A stretch of DNA of 64,000 bases from contig NZ_CP090983.1 in NCBI RefSeq assembly GCF_021513155.1, forward strand, positions 992,001-1,056,000, written 5' to 3'. This document shows positions 36,238-47,000 of this stretch, piece after piece; the first letter of the stretch is position 1; each line of letters opens with the position of its first letter. Source of the stretch: Jeotgalibaca sp. MA1X17-3 (GTDB lineage Bacteria; Bacillota; Bacilli; Lactobacillales; Aerococcaceae). Position numbers and translations under genes: made by a program. The notes beneath the pieces are model-generated. The model was given only the letters and a program-made list of their open reading frames with translations. It ran no database searches and was not told where the DNA came from.

Positions 36238-38033
36238 ATGCAAGATATAAAGACGGTTTTAAAAACCTATTATGGGTATGAAGAGTTCCGTCCTGGACAA
36301 GAAGAAATGATCCGTGCTATTTTGGATCAACAAGACGTATTGGGAATTATGCCAACTGGTGGTGGAAAATCTCTTTGTTACCAAATACCTGCAATTGTCA
36401 TGGAAGGAACTGCCTTAGTTATTTCACCACTTATTTCTTTAATGAAAGATCAAGTAGATGGATTACGAGTAATGGGAGTCCGGGCTGCGTATATGAACAG
36501 TCAAATGAGACCAAAAGAGTATCAGCAAACGATGGATGACTTATTAAATGGGATGCTAGATTTACTGTACATTGCACCAGAACGCTTAGATAATGATTCT
36601 TTTTTACATATGTTGCAAGAAATTGAAATTAGTATGGTTGCGGTAGATGAAGCTCACTGTATTTCTCAATGGGGCCAAGATTTCCGTCCGAGTTATCAAA
36701 ATATCCTTCAATTACGTGATTACTTACATGCATCCACTCCATTTGTAGCTTTTACTGCGACGGCAACCAATCGAGTAAAGGATGATATCATTCACCGGCT
36801 TCGGTTGAGACAACCGTATTTATTTACAGCTAGTTTTGATCGACCTAATTTGTATTTTTCGGTAATTGAAACAAAGAAAAAAGTAAAGAATTACTTCCTT
36901 TGATTGGAAAGGATGGTTCAACAATTATTTATTGTAATACGCGAAAAAATGTAGAGTCCGTTTATCAAACGCTAACTAAAAAAGGATTTCCGGTAGCTCG
37001 CTACCATGGCGGTTTAAGTTCGGATGAACGTAATAAAAATCAAGAGGATTTTATTTACGATAAAAAAACAGTAATGGTAGCGACGAATGCGTTTGGTATG
37101 GGAATTGATAAACCAGATGTAAGAAAGGTTATTCATTATAATATGCCATTGGATGTAGAGAGTTATTATCAAGAAGCAGGAAGAGCTGGTAGAGATGGAG
37201 CTGAGGCTGAAGCAATTCTTTTGTATTCGGCACAAGATATTATTACGAATACATTCTTAATCGAACAAGGGAATCAAGCTCATGCAACGGATCGCTTAAA
37301 AAGAATGATTTCCTATTGTAAAACAGGGCAGTGTTTACGAAAATTTCTTCTTAATTATTTTGATGAAGAGCCTGCTTGGCAAAAATGTGAACATTGTTCT
37401 ACTTGTGATGGGCACACTGAAGTATATGATATAACTGTGGGATGTCAGAAAATCCTTTCTTGTATTTATCGGATGGAACAACGATTTGGTACGGGATTAA
37501 TTACTGATGTTCTTAGAGGAAAGAATACAGAACGAATTCGGAGTATGAAATTTGATGAACTCTCTACCTATGGATTGATGTCTAGCTCCAGCGATGCAGA
37601 TATTAAAGATATGATTTCTTTAATGCTTGGAGAAGGGTACTTGATGCTTTCTGGAGATACGTATCCTATTATAAAATTCACTGCTAAAACAGGTGAACTT
37701 CTCAAGGGAAAAGTTCAATTACTGATGACGAAAAAAATTGTAGAGGATGTACCCGAACAAAAGAAAAAATCTACTGAAGCATATGACTATGATGAAACTT
37801 TATTTGAAGAACTTCGGATATTGCGAACAGAGATTGCTAAAGATATCGGAAAACCTCCTTTTGTTGTTTTTGCAGATCGTAGTTTAATGGATATGGCAGA
37901 AAAATTGCCTCTTACAGATCAAGATTTTTTAGAAATCCATGGGGTAGGACAAACTAAATTAGAAACGTATGGAGACGCATTTCTTTCTGTTATACATACA
38001 TATACAAAAAACAAGACGGTTATATCCAGTTAA
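36238..38033 (+). pseudogene. recQ: ATP-dependent DNA helicase RecQ, frameshifted
   Basis: A 3'-5' helicase for recombination repair, 598 residues when repaired. Motif I GIMPTGGGKSLCYQIP, motif II VDEAHCISQWGQDFRPSY, motif III FTATAT, motif V/VI ATNAFGMGIDKPDVR and QEAGRAGRDG; then zinc-binding cysteines CEHCSTC and an HRDC-like C-terminus (GVGQTKLETYG). The frame breaks in an A6 run (36877-36882); one extra A gives KKSKELLPLIGKDGSTIIYC. The start ATG has GAGGGATC upstream. As written, the helicase core is split between its RecA domains. Confidence 0.92.
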
Positions 38034-38083
38034 ATAGAAAACATAGTCAAATTGTTCATTTTCAGAAAAACACCGAACTTAAA

Positions 38084-38112
38084 TTGACAAAGAGATTAAG
38101 GAAGGGTACCAT
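38084..38112 (+). promoter_or_regulatory. Sigma-A promoter of the symporter gene
   Basis: TTGACA (38084-38089), 17-base spacer, TACCAT (38107-38112). Confidence 0.5.
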
Positions 38113-38166
38113 TAGAAACATCTGTTTTTTATAATTAAATTTTAATCTACTGGAGGTTCTGTTTTT

Positions 38167-39405
38167 ATGAAGAAAAGGAAAATCGGTCTGGTACCAAAAT
38201 TAGTGTTAGGAATTTTATTAGGGATAATAGTGGGCTCATTTGCTCCGACAGGAATAATTAAAATATTTATGACTTTTACCTCCTTTGTATCTGCGTATAT
38301 ATCTTTTATTATTCCGCTTATGATTATTGCATTTGTAACTGCTGGAATTGGAGAATTAAAAAGTGGAGCAGGAAAGTTGTTAGGACTAACTCTAAGTTTA
38401 GCTTATGGATTCACTCTCATTTCTGGAACATTTTCCTATACGATTTCTCGTTTAGTTTTCCCACTGTTTATCAATGGGACCACTACAGAAATGGTTGGGA
38501 ATACTCATACAGCTGTGGTAGAACCTTTTTTTTCTATCCCACTCTCTCCAATGGTTGAAGTTACTGGAGCATTAGTGTTTTCTTTTATAATGGGATTAGG
38601 AATTTCAGCCCTACGTGGTCAAGAAAGAAGTCATAAAATAGGTGAGATGATGAGTGACTTTTTCACTGGCTTTCAAGGGATTATTCATATGGTTTTGTCT
38701 AAAACCATTATTCCGCTTTTACCTTACTATATAGCAGCAACCTTTGCTTACATGAGTTATACTGGAGATGTTTGGCGTATTCTTAGTATTTTCTGGCGTG
38801 TATACTTATTAATTTTTGCGATGCATTTTATGATTATTCTTTTCCAATTTAGTATTGCAGGAGTAATAACCAAACAACGTCCTTGGAAGTTTTTGAGAAA
38901 TCAACTTCCAGCATGGCTAACTGCTGTTGGAACACAATCTTCAGCAACAACGATACCAGTCAGTGTGGAAGCAGCGAAGAATAATGGTGTTTCGAAAAGT
39001 ATCCGTGAATTTGTTGTTCCTTTGGGAGCAACGATACACTTATCGGGCAGCATGATTTCTTTAACTGCCTTTTCAACCGCAATATTGATGATGAATCAAA
39101 TGGACTTTAGCTTTAAAATAATCTTGCCATTTATTGCTGTATTAGGAATCAGCATGGTAGCTGCTCCTGGAGCACCTGGAGGAGCAGTCATGAGTGCTTT
39201 ACCGTTCTTGCCTTTGATTGGAATCAGTTCCGAAGGGGCATTAGCAAGCTTAATGATTGCCCTTTACCTGACTCAAGATAGCTTTGGAACAGCCTGTAAT
39301 GTTTCTGGGGACAATGCTATTGCCATCATTGTTGATCGGGTGAAAGGTCGTTTTGGTATCTTTGAAGAAGATGAAGATCAAATAGAAGAAGCAGAGCTAG
39401 TATAA
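38167..39405 (+). CDS. Dicarboxylate/amino acid:cation symporter (DAACS family)
   Basis: A 412-residue membrane transporter of the GltP/DctA type with eight helices and two re-entrant loops. Typical segments: LVLGILLGIIVGSF at the N-terminus, TQSSATTIPVSVEAAK in loop HP1, AAPGAPGGAVMSALPFL in HP2, and DSFGTACNVSGDNAIAII in the last helix (Asp and Asn for substrate and cation). AGGAGGT precedes the ATG. Probable substrates are glutamate, aspartate or C4-dicarboxylates with Na+ or H+; not separable by eye. Confidence 0.9.
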   Translation: MKKRKIGLVPKLVLGILLGIIVGSFAPTGIIKIFMTFTSFVSAYISFIIPLMIIAFVTAGIGELKSGAGKLLGLTLSLAYGFTLISGTFSYTISRLVFPLFINGTTTEMVGNTHTAVVEPFFSIPLSPMVEVTGALVFSFIMGLGISALRGQERSHKIGEMMSDFFTGFQGIIHMVLSKTIIPLLPYYIAATFAYMSYTGDVWRILSIFWRVYLLIFAMHFMIILFQFSIAGVITKQRPWKFLRNQLPAWLTAVGTQSSATTIPVSVEAAKNNGVSKSIREFVVPLGATIHLSGSMISLTAFSTAILMMNQMDFSFKIILPFIAVLGISMVAAPGAPGGAVMSALPFLPLIGISSEGALASLMIALYLTQDSFGTACNVSGDNAIAIIVDRVKGRFGIFEEDEDQIEEAELV

Positions 39406-39417
39406 TTAGATTGAAAC

Positions 39418-39458
39418 ACCGGTTATTCACGGGAAAGTGTGAATAATCGGTATTTTTC
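39418..39458 (+). terminator. Terminator after the symporter gene
   Basis: ACCGGTTATTCAC and GTGAATAATCGGT arms with TATTTTTC. Confidence 0.75.
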
Positions 39459-39512
39459 ATGTTTTCTCGTGTTATAATGATGAAAGAAACAAATAGGAAA
39501 GAGGTTCGAAAG

Positions 39513-41105
39513 ATGATTAAAGGTTGGAAAAATATTTTAATATCATACGGGGTACCATTGATTGGTATGCTCATCTATTGGTATTTTGCTTTAACACCAC
39601 TAACGTTCCAATCAATGGAATTTTGGATGAATCTAATCGTCTACTTAGTTGTAAGTGCTACACTTTCAAATCTATTAGATATTCGAAATGGAAAACGAGT
39701 CATTCAAATTAATGGAGCGTTGATTGCGATAAGCTTGGTGACAATCTTAGTTGGAATGGCATTGGGAACACAAGTATTCCGTTCAGAAAGCTATTCAAAA
39801 CTGATCACCCATGAAGATGGACAGTTTGATAAAGATTTAACTTCAACAAATCCAAGTGAAATTCCTACGATTGACCGTAGTATGGCGGAACGTTTGGGTA
39901 GTCGTAAAATTGGAGAAGTATTAGACTTAGTTTCTCAGTTCAGAGTAAGTGATGAATATACTCAGATTGCTTATAAAGGAGATTCGGTTCGTGTATCCCC
40001 TTTGGAGTATGTAAACTTTTTCCGTTGGTTTAGTAATCGTGGAGATGGAATTCCTTACTATGTAATGGTAGATATGGTTTCTGGTGATGCAGACTTAATT
40101 AACTTAGAAGAGACTTTACGTTATTCTCATTCTGGTTTTTTTGGAGATGACATTAAACGTCACATTTTTATGCATCATCCAACTACTTTATTTGAAAAAC
40201 CAGTCTTTGAATTGGATGAGGAAGGCGATCCATTTTACGTTGCTCCCATCGTAAAACGTCAATTTAGCTTTTTAGGTCCTAAAGATGTTGTAGGTATATT
40301 CGTAGTAGATGCACAAAGTGGTGAAATTACTCGTTATGGTTTAGATGAAGTTCCGGATTGGGTAGACCGTGTTTATCCAGCGAACTTAGTAATGGAGCAG
40401 ATTAACTACAACGGAATGTATCAAAATGGTTTCTTGAATAGTATTATAACCAAACGAAATGTGATTCAAAATGCGGGTGGATATAACTATATCGTATTAG
40501 ACAATGACCTTTATTTGTATACAGGACTGACTTCTGTCACTTCTGATGAATCAAATATTGGATTCCTTTTGGTGAATTCACGTACGAAAGAATCAAGACG
40601 ATATAATATTAGTACGGCAACGGAATGGAGTGTCATGGAAAGTGCAGAAGGCTCCGTTCAGGAAAAAGAATATAATAGTACGTTCCCGTTGTTATTCAAT
40701 ATGAATAATAAACCCGTTTTCCAATTATCCTTGAAAGATGAAGCTGGGCTCATTAAATTATATGCCTTTGTGGATGCATTGAACTATCAACGAGTTGGTA
40801 TCGGTAGTTCATTGGAACGGGCCTGGACCGATTATAATGGCGGTGTAGCTACTATTCCAGATGAAGATCTGACAGATGAAGAAATAGAAGAAATTCCTAT
40901 GGAGACAGTTACCGGTGAAATTACGTTAATAGAAGCAGTAGTAGTAGCTGGCGAAACAACTTACTACTTTACATTAAATGATGATAATGAAGTTATTTAC
41001 ATTGCTCCAGTGTCATTAAATAATGAACTTCCTTTCTTAAAAGCAGGAGAAAAAGTTTCAATAGAAGTACAAAACAACCTAGTAAGAAGTATTATAAAAG
41101 AATAA
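39513..41105 (+). CDS. Large membrane protein of unknown function
   Basis: A 530-residue protein. About three or four membrane helices occupy the first 110 residues (ILISYGVPLIGMLIYWYFAL, WMNLIVYLVVSATL, IAISLVTILVGMALG). The rest is a long, probably extracellular region of beta-rich repeats, acidic near the end (about residues 450-460, DEDLTDEEIEEI). ATG 39513 has AGGAAAGAGG upstream. Proteins of this kind are common in Lactobacillales and of unknown role; I do not assign a family. Confidence 0.7.
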   Translation: MIKGWKNILISYGVPLIGMLIYWYFALTPLTFQSMEFWMNLIVYLVVSATLSNLLDIRNGKRVIQINGALIAISLVTILVGMALGTQVFRSESYSKLITHEDGQFDKDLTSTNPSEIPTIDRSMAERLGSRKIGEVLDLVSQFRVSDEYTQIAYKGDSVRVSPLEYVNFFRWFSNRGDGIPYYVMVDMVSGDADLINLEETLRYSHSGFFGDDIKRHIFMHHPTTLFEKPVFELDEEGDPFYVAPIVKRQFSFLGPKDVVGIFVVDAQSGEITRYGLDEVPDWVDRVYPANLVMEQINYNGMYQNGFLNSIITKRNVIQNAGGYNYIVLDNDLYLYTGLTSVTSDESNIGFLLVNSRTKESRRYNISTATEWSVMESAEGSVQEKEYNSTFPLLFNMNNKPVFQLSLKDEAGLIKLYAFVDALNYQRVGIGSSLERAWTDYNGGVATIPDEDLTDEEIEEIPMETVTGEITLIEAVVVAGETTYYFTLNDDNEVIYIAPVSLNNELPFLKAGEKVSIEVQNNLVRSIIKE

Positions 41106-41111
41106 TTACGT

Positions 41112-41149
41112 AAAATAGGGCCCTTTTTAAAGAAGGGCTCTATTTTTTC
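41112..41149 (+). terminator. Terminator after the large membrane protein gene
   Basis: AAAATAGGGCCCTT / AAGGGCTCTATTTT with T6. Confidence 0.8.
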
Positions 41150-41239
41150 TATAAAAATTGGAGTACGATTTGACAGTCTAATATCGAATAGTGCATAGTG
41201 AATAAAGAGTATAAATGATTAGAAAAGAAGGTGTCATAT

Positions 41240-42193
41240 ATGAAAAAACCTTTATTATTTCAAGGGAATTTAAAAAAGAAACCATATTTTGAAGGTTGGT
41301 ATTATAAACAAGTTAGTGAAGATAAGAAAAGTGCGATTAGTTTTATACCAGGAATTAGTTTAAATGAAAATGATCCACATAGTTTTATCCAATATATATT
41401 CACTCATGACAATGTAAACGGAAACCCCCAAATGGAAAGTGGATATATTCGTTTTGGTGTCGATGAATTTACATGGAGCGACAAACCATTTGCAGTTAAA
41501 ATAGGCGATAATCTATTTACTGAAAATTTTGTGTCTGTTCACTTACAAAATGATACGCATCAAATAGAAGGGATGCTACATTTAGGTGCCTTCACACCAA
41601 TTGAACGAAGTGTTTATATGCCTAATATCATGGGACCTTTTGCATATATTCCTCATATGGAATGTTATCACGGTGTAAATAGTATGAGCCATGAACTGAA
41701 TGGTACATTAGATATTAATGGAGAAAACATTGAATTTACAGATGGCAAAGGTTATATTGAAAAAGATTGGGGAACGAATTTCCCCCGTGATTATGTGTGG
41801 TTACAAAGTAATCACTTTAATGATTCAAATACAAGTATCTTTTTTTCGAATGCACATATTCCCTTTTATGGAAGCGAATTTCAGGGATATATTTGTAATT
41901 TACTTTTAGAAGGTAAACAGTATCGATTTGCAACTTATACAAAAACACCTATGGAAATTGAAATTAAAGAAGGTAAACGAGTTATTGTTTGTATGGAAGA
42001 TGACAAATATCGCTTAACATTAGATGCACAACCTGCTGATCAAAAAGAGCTTCTTGCTCCAATTCCAGAAGGGATGAAAAAAATTATTAAAGAAGGAATT
42101 TCTGGAGAATTAAAAATTACTTTTACTGACAAAAAAACAGGTTATCACTATGAAGATATTGGTAAAATGGCAGGTATAGAAATAGTAGAGTAA
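41240..42193 (+). CDS. Tocopherol-cyclase-like family protein
   Basis: A 317-residue soluble protein. PYFEGWYYKQV near the start is the signature of the tocopherol cyclase-like (lipocalin-related) family, and GKGYIEKDWGTNFPRDYVWL with FSNAHIPFYG follow in the expected order. In plants the family makes vitamin E; in bacteria its role is unknown. I choose ATG 41240 after the AAGAAGGTG site, not the GTG at 41231. It lies just before a Nudix gene (28-base gap) and probably shares a transcript with it. Confidence 0.8.
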   Translation: MKKPLLFQGNLKKKPYFEGWYYKQVSEDKKSAISFIPGISLNENDPHSFIQYIFTHDNVNGNPQMESGYIRFGVDEFTWSDKPFAVKIGDNLFTENFVSVHLQNDTHQIEGMLHLGAFTPIERSVYMPNIMGPFAYIPHMECYHGVNSMSHELNGTLDINGENIEFTDGKGYIEKDWGTNFPRDYVWLQSNHFNDSNTSIFFSNAHIPFYGSEFQGYICNLLLEGKQYRFATYTKTPMEIEIKEGKRVIVCMEDDKYRLTLDAQPADQKELLAPIPEGMKKIIKEGISGELKITFTDKKTGYHYEDIGKMAGIEIVE

Positions 42194-42221
42194 AGAGATT
42201 TAGTAGAAAGATGAGGATGGA

Positions 42222-42839
42222 ATGATTAATAAAATTGAGAAAATTTTAAACGAACATGAACCAGCACCATTGGGAAAACAACGTCTATTTTCTGTTCTGT
42301 TGCCTTTAATTCAGCATAATGGAGAATGGCATATTTTATATGAAGTACGTAGTCAAAAAATATCCCAACCAGGGGAAACTGCTTTTCCAGGAGGAGCAGT
42401 TGAAAATGATGAAACATTTGAAGAAGCAGCTATTCGTGAAACAATGGAAGAATTAAATCTGGAACAAGAAAACATTCGAATCTTAGGTGAAATCGACTAC
42501 ACTGTTAGTGAGTTGGCAATTATTCATTGTTTTGTGGGTGAAATTGTAGGTGTGACTTTAGATGATATTCATTTTAATGAAGAAGTGGAAGAGTTGTTTG
42601 TTATTCCAGTAAGTTATTTAATCAAAAACAAACCCCATTATTATTCATCAGAATTCAAGTGGAAACATCCTGACGATTTTCCATACCATCTTCTACCAAA
42701 TGGGAAAAACTATCGATTCCGTCCTGGTAAACATCTCATTCCTTTCTATCATTTAAAAAAGCATTCTCTTTGGGGATTTACCGCCAACATGACTGATTGC
42801 TTTATTAACTTGATTGAAGAGCAAAATAATTCCAAATAA
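42222..42839 (+). CDS. Nudix hydrolase, NudL/CoA-pyrophosphatase type
   Basis: A 205-residue hydrolase of nucleoside diphosphate compounds. The Nudix box is GGAVENDETFEEAAIRETMEEL (written in two parts: GGAVENDE then TFEEAAIRETMEEL), and QKISQPGETAFPGG before it matches the NudL/CoaA-pyrophosphatase signature LRxHxGQVxFPGG only loosely. The ATG follows AGATGAGGATGG. It follows the tocopherol-cyclase-like gene. CoA or another pyrophosphate substrate is suggested by the family only. Confidence 0.85.
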   Translation: MINKIEKILNEHEPAPLGKQRLFSVLLPLIQHNGEWHILYEVRSQKISQPGETAFPGGAVENDETFEEAAIRETMEELNLEQENIRILGEIDYTVSELAIIHCFVGEIVGVTLDDIHFNEEVEELFVIPVSYLIKNKPHYYSSEFKWKHPDDFPYHLLPNGKNYRFRPGKHLIPFYHLKKHSLWGFTANMTDCFINLIEEQNNSK

Positions 42840-42874
42840 AAGAAGCAAGCTGATCATCAGCTTGCTTCTTTTTT
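42838..42874. terminator. Bidirectional terminator after the Nudix gene
   Basis: AAAAGAAGCAAGCTGAT / ATCAGCTTGCTTCTTTT perfect palindrome with T6. Confidence 0.85.
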
Positions 42875-42934
42875 GCTATACGGTTTAAGGATATGAAACT
42901 ATAAAAAGTATTCAGCTAATCTAATCAATGATGA

Positions 42935-43357
42935 TTATTTATTTTGAACGAGCAGTTGAAATTTTTCATGAATTTCGGGAGCAACTCTTCTAAGAGAGAG
43001 AGGCTTGCCAGCATCATTCATGAAACAATGTAAGGAGGTTCCAGTTGTTCGTAGTTCACTGGTTTTTAAATCTGTTACCGTATACGAAAGAGCTAATTTG
43101 ACTCCATTATATGTTTCCACGGTTACATCAATCAAAACGGAATCACCAAACTTTATCATAGCTTTGTATTCAGCTGCTATCGATAAAACTGGGATGGAAA
43201 TCCCTCTCCGTTCCATTTCTGCATAACTTAGACCCATTTGATCTAAAAAGTCTACGCGAGCACTTTCAAACCATCGGATATAGTTAGAATGATGGATAAT
43301 TTTCATTTGGTCTGTTTCGTAATATTGTGTATGGTGTTGATACGGTTTAAAATTCAC
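42935..43357 (-). CDS. Acyl-CoA thioesterase, YbgC/FadM (4HBT) type
   Basis: A 140-residue hotdog-fold thioesterase. TQYYETDQMKIIHHSNYIRWFESARVDFLDQMG is the YbgC signature (Asp-x-Met-Lys-Ile-Ile-His-His-Ser-Asn-Tyr), with the catalytic Asp at about residue 16. No signal. The ATG follows AGGAGC. Substrate length unknown. It is divergent from another hotdog thioesterase 132 bases away. Confidence 0.88.
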   Translation of the reverse strand: MNFKPYQHHTQYYETDQMKIIHHSNYIRWFESARVDFLDQMGLSYAEMERRGISIPVLSIAAEYKAMIKFGDSVLIDVTVETYNGVKLALSYTVTDLKTSELRTTGTSLHCFMNDAGKPLSLRRVAPEIHEKFQLLVQNK

Positions 43358-43489
43358 TTCTTACAGCTCCTCTTTTTGAATATCCTGAATCTATTGTAAC
43401 GAAAAAAAATTAATTTTGAAACAAATCTCCATACAGAAAGTTTTTATCCTGTTACAATGAACATGCAGAAATGTAAAGGGGGATAAAGA

Positions 43490-44029
43490 GTGAATCAAGA
43501 AAATAAAAGTAAAAACGTTCTAACTTGTAACAAAACCCGTGTAGTGCGCTCTGAGATTGCGCTTCCGAAGCATTTAAACGATAAAGAAACAGTCTTCGGA
43601 GGGGAAATTATGTCTCACTTTGACCTAGCAGGAGGAAATGCTGTTTATAACTTTATGAAGAAAACTGCTTTTACTGCAACGATGGATCATATGGCATTTA
43701 TTCAGCCAGTCCACATGGCAGATGTCATGTATATTGAAGCGTATGTATCTGGAGCGGGGGAAACTTCTGCCGAAGTTTTCGTTAAACTAGTTTCAAATAA
43801 TGTGGATACTTCGGAAAAGAAACTTTGTTCTTATGCATTCTTAACGTATGTGCTAGCAGACCGGACTGATCCAAATTATCAAATGCCAGAAATTAAACCA
43901 GAATCAAAAGAAGAAATGATCATATGTAAAGGGTATAAGGAGCGAAGACTAATAAATCTAGCAAAAAGAAATGAAAGTAAAGAACTTATGAAGAGCATTG
44001 ATTTGAATCCTATTTGGGAAACACGATAA
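43490..44029 (+). CDS. Acyl-CoA thioesterase, YciA/BACH-like hotdog protein
   Basis: A 179-residue hotdog thioesterase of the acyl-CoA hydrolase group. LNDKETVFGGEIMSHFDLAGGNAVYNF contains the catalytic Asp, and FTATMDHMAFIQPVHMADVMYIEAYVSGAGETS is the family core strand. The GTG start has AAAGGGGGAT upstream. It is divergent from the YbgC-like gene. Role in fatty acid or envelope metabolism is unknown. Confidence 0.88.
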   Translation: MNQENKSKNVLTCNKTRVVRSEIALPKHLNDKETVFGGEIMSHFDLAGGNAVYNFMKKTAFTATMDHMAFIQPVHMADVMYIEAYVSGAGETSAEVFVKLVSNNVDTSEKKLCSYAFLTYVLADRTDPNYQMPEIKPESKEEMIICKGYKERRLINLAKRNESKELMKSIDLNPIWETR

Positions 44030-44036
44030 AAACAGA

Positions 44037-44088
44037 AAAAAGGTAGAAGGAAAGAAGGGGGAGTCCCTTTTTTCCTTCTACCTTTTTA
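44037..44088. terminator. Bidirectional terminator between the thioesterase gene and pyc
   Basis: AAAAGGTAGAAGGAAA and TTCCTTCTACCTTTTT with an inner GGG-GGAGT-CCC loop. Converging genes share it. Confidence 0.85.
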
Positions 44089-47000
44089 TTTACGTACTAT
44101 TTCAATTAATAAATCGCCACTTTCAATACGATCTCCATCCACTACATAAATTTGATCAATAACTCCTGAGATTGTGGACCGGATTGTTGTTTCCATCTTC
44201 ATTGCTTCTGTAATCAAAAGAGGCTCCCCTTGGGAAACAATATCTCCTTTTTTTACAAGTATTTGGATAACAGAACCAGGCATGGTTGTTCCAACATGTT
44301 TTTTATTGGTAGGTTCTGCTTTTTTACGAACTGCAATGGTGCTTGTAATGCTAGAATCTCTTACTTCGACTTCACGTCCTTGACCATTTAAGTCAAAATA
44401 AAGTGTACGTATTCCTTCAGAATTTGGTTCTCCAATTTGGTTTAGCTTGATAATGAGTGTTTTTCCTTTTTCAATTTGTACTTCTACTTGTTCACCGGTA
44501 CGCATCCCATGAAAGAAAGTGGGAGTATCTATTTTTGTAACATCTCCAAATTTTTCAAATGTTTTTATATAATTTAAGAAGACTTCTGGATACATTAAAT
44601 AGCTTAGGACTTCTTCTTCAGTTGGTGTGCGGTTTATTTGATTAGCTAATTCTTCTTTTAAAGCATCAAAATCAATTGGTTCACGTAAACTACCTGGACG
44701 TGTTGTTAATGGCTTTTCTCCTTTTAAAATAATGTGTTGGAGCTTCTCTGGAAATCCACCTGTCGGTTGACCTAGGTTCCCTTTAAATAAGCTTATTACA
44801 GATTCTGGAAAATCTAAATTCATTCCTTTTTGGTAAACATCTTCTTCAGAAAGGTTATTTTGAACCATAAAGAGTGCCATATCACCTACTACTTTGGAAG
44901 AAGGGGTAACTTTTACTATATTACCAAACATCTTATTTACGGTAGCATACATGTCTTTTATTTCGTCCCACTTATCTTCTAATCCCACAGCCTTCGCTTG
45001 TTGCTGAAGGTTGGTATACTGCCCACCAGGCATTTGATGTCGATAAACCTCTGTTGAAGTAGTCTGAATCCCACTTTCAAAATCTTCATAATAGTACCGA
45101 ACATCTTCCCAATAGCGATTAATTTTATGAACATTTGTAATATTTAGATGAGGGCTACGACTAGAACCTTCTAAAGCATAATATAAACTACTCATGGAGG
45201 GTTGACTGGTTGTCCCACTCATTGCACTAGAAGCAACATCTACAATATCAACTCCTGCTCGAACGGCTTCTGCTAGAGAGTAAACACCATTTCCGCTTAA
45301 ATCATGTGTATGTAAATGAATAGGAAGGGAAGTCACTTCTTTTAGCTCACTAATCAATTTATATGCAGCGTTAGGTTTTAAAAGACCAGCCATATCTTTG
45401 ATACAGATGATGTGGGCACCTACTTGTTCCAATTCTTTGACTAAATCTTTATAATATTGAATCGTAAATTTGGTTTCAGTAGGATCGTTGATATCACCTG
45501 TATAACAAATAGCAGCTTCTGCAATTTTACCGGTATCACGTACATATTGAATGCTTTTTTCCATTTGTGTTGTCCAGTTGAGACTATCAAAGATACGAAA
45601 GACATCCATTCCATTCCGTGCTGCTGCATGAATGAATTTTTCCAAGCCATTATCAGGGAAGTTTTGATACCCAACTGCATTCGAACCTCGAAAGAGCATT
45701 TGGAATAGTGTATCTGGCATTAATTCTCGTAATTTTCGAAGTCTCTCCCAGGGGTCTTCGTTTAAAAAGCGATAAGCAACGTCAAAAGTTGCTCCTCCCC
45801 ACATTTCATTGGAGAATAATTGAGGAATTGCTTTTTGAGTTTCTTGGGCAATATTTAATAAATCAGAAGTTCGCATTCTAGTTGCTAATAAACTTTGATG
45901 AGCATCCCGGAAAGTAGTATCGGTTAAAAGAACTTCTTTTTGATTGGAAACCCAATGGCTAACTGCTTCAGCTCCTTGCTCATCTAAAATAGTTTTAGCA
46001 GAAATTAAAGAAGTAGGCAGGGATTCTAGTTGAGTTGGAATTCTTGGTTTTTCATAATATTTTTTAGGTGCTTTAGAAATACCCGGGAAGCCATTTATTG
46101 TAGTTGTGCCAATATAATCGAGAGTTTTATTTCCGCGATTTAACGTTTCAGGATATTCAAACAAAATTGGATTGGAATCGATAAAGGTTGTTTTTGCTTT
46201 TCCAGATAAAAAGATATCGTGGCTAACTACATTTCGTAAAAAAGGAATATTTGTTTTTACGCCACGAATTCGAAACTCACGTAAAGCACGCTCCATTTTT
46301 CTAGTTGCTTGTTTAAATGTAGGAGCTTGTACGCACACTTTCACTAGTAAGCTATCAAAGAAAGGAGTTACAACTGTTCCTTGGAACCCGTTTCCAGCAT
46401 CTAACCGAATTCCAAAACCACCTGGAGAACGGTATGTATTTATTTTCCCAGTGTCTGGGAAAAATTGATTTAAAGGATCTTCTGTCGTAATTCGACATTG
46501 GATTGCCGCTCCAATCAAAGGGATATCAGCTTGTTTAGGAATACCAATTTCTTGATGTAAGTCCAGACCCATCGCAATCTGGATTTGTGCTTGTACAATA
46601 TCAATTCCGGTAATCATTTCTGTAATGGTATGTTCAACTTGAACGCGGGGATTTACCTCAATAAAATAAAAACGGTCTCCTTCTACCAAGAACTCAACGG
46701 TTCCAGCATTTATATATCCAATGTGATTCATGAGTTGTAGGGCAGCATCACAAATTTTAGCTCGTTGCTGGTCAGGCATATCGATGCAGGGTGCGACCTC
46801 AACGACCTTTTGATGACGACGTTGTACAGAGCAATCACGTTCATACAAATGGACAATGTTTCCATGCTGATCACCTAAAATTTGAACTTCAATATGTTTC
46901 GGATTTTGAATATATTTTTCTACATATATTTCTTCATTTCCAAAAGCAGATTGCGCTTCGCTACGGGCGCGGTCAAAGGCATCATGAATCTCATCTTTTG

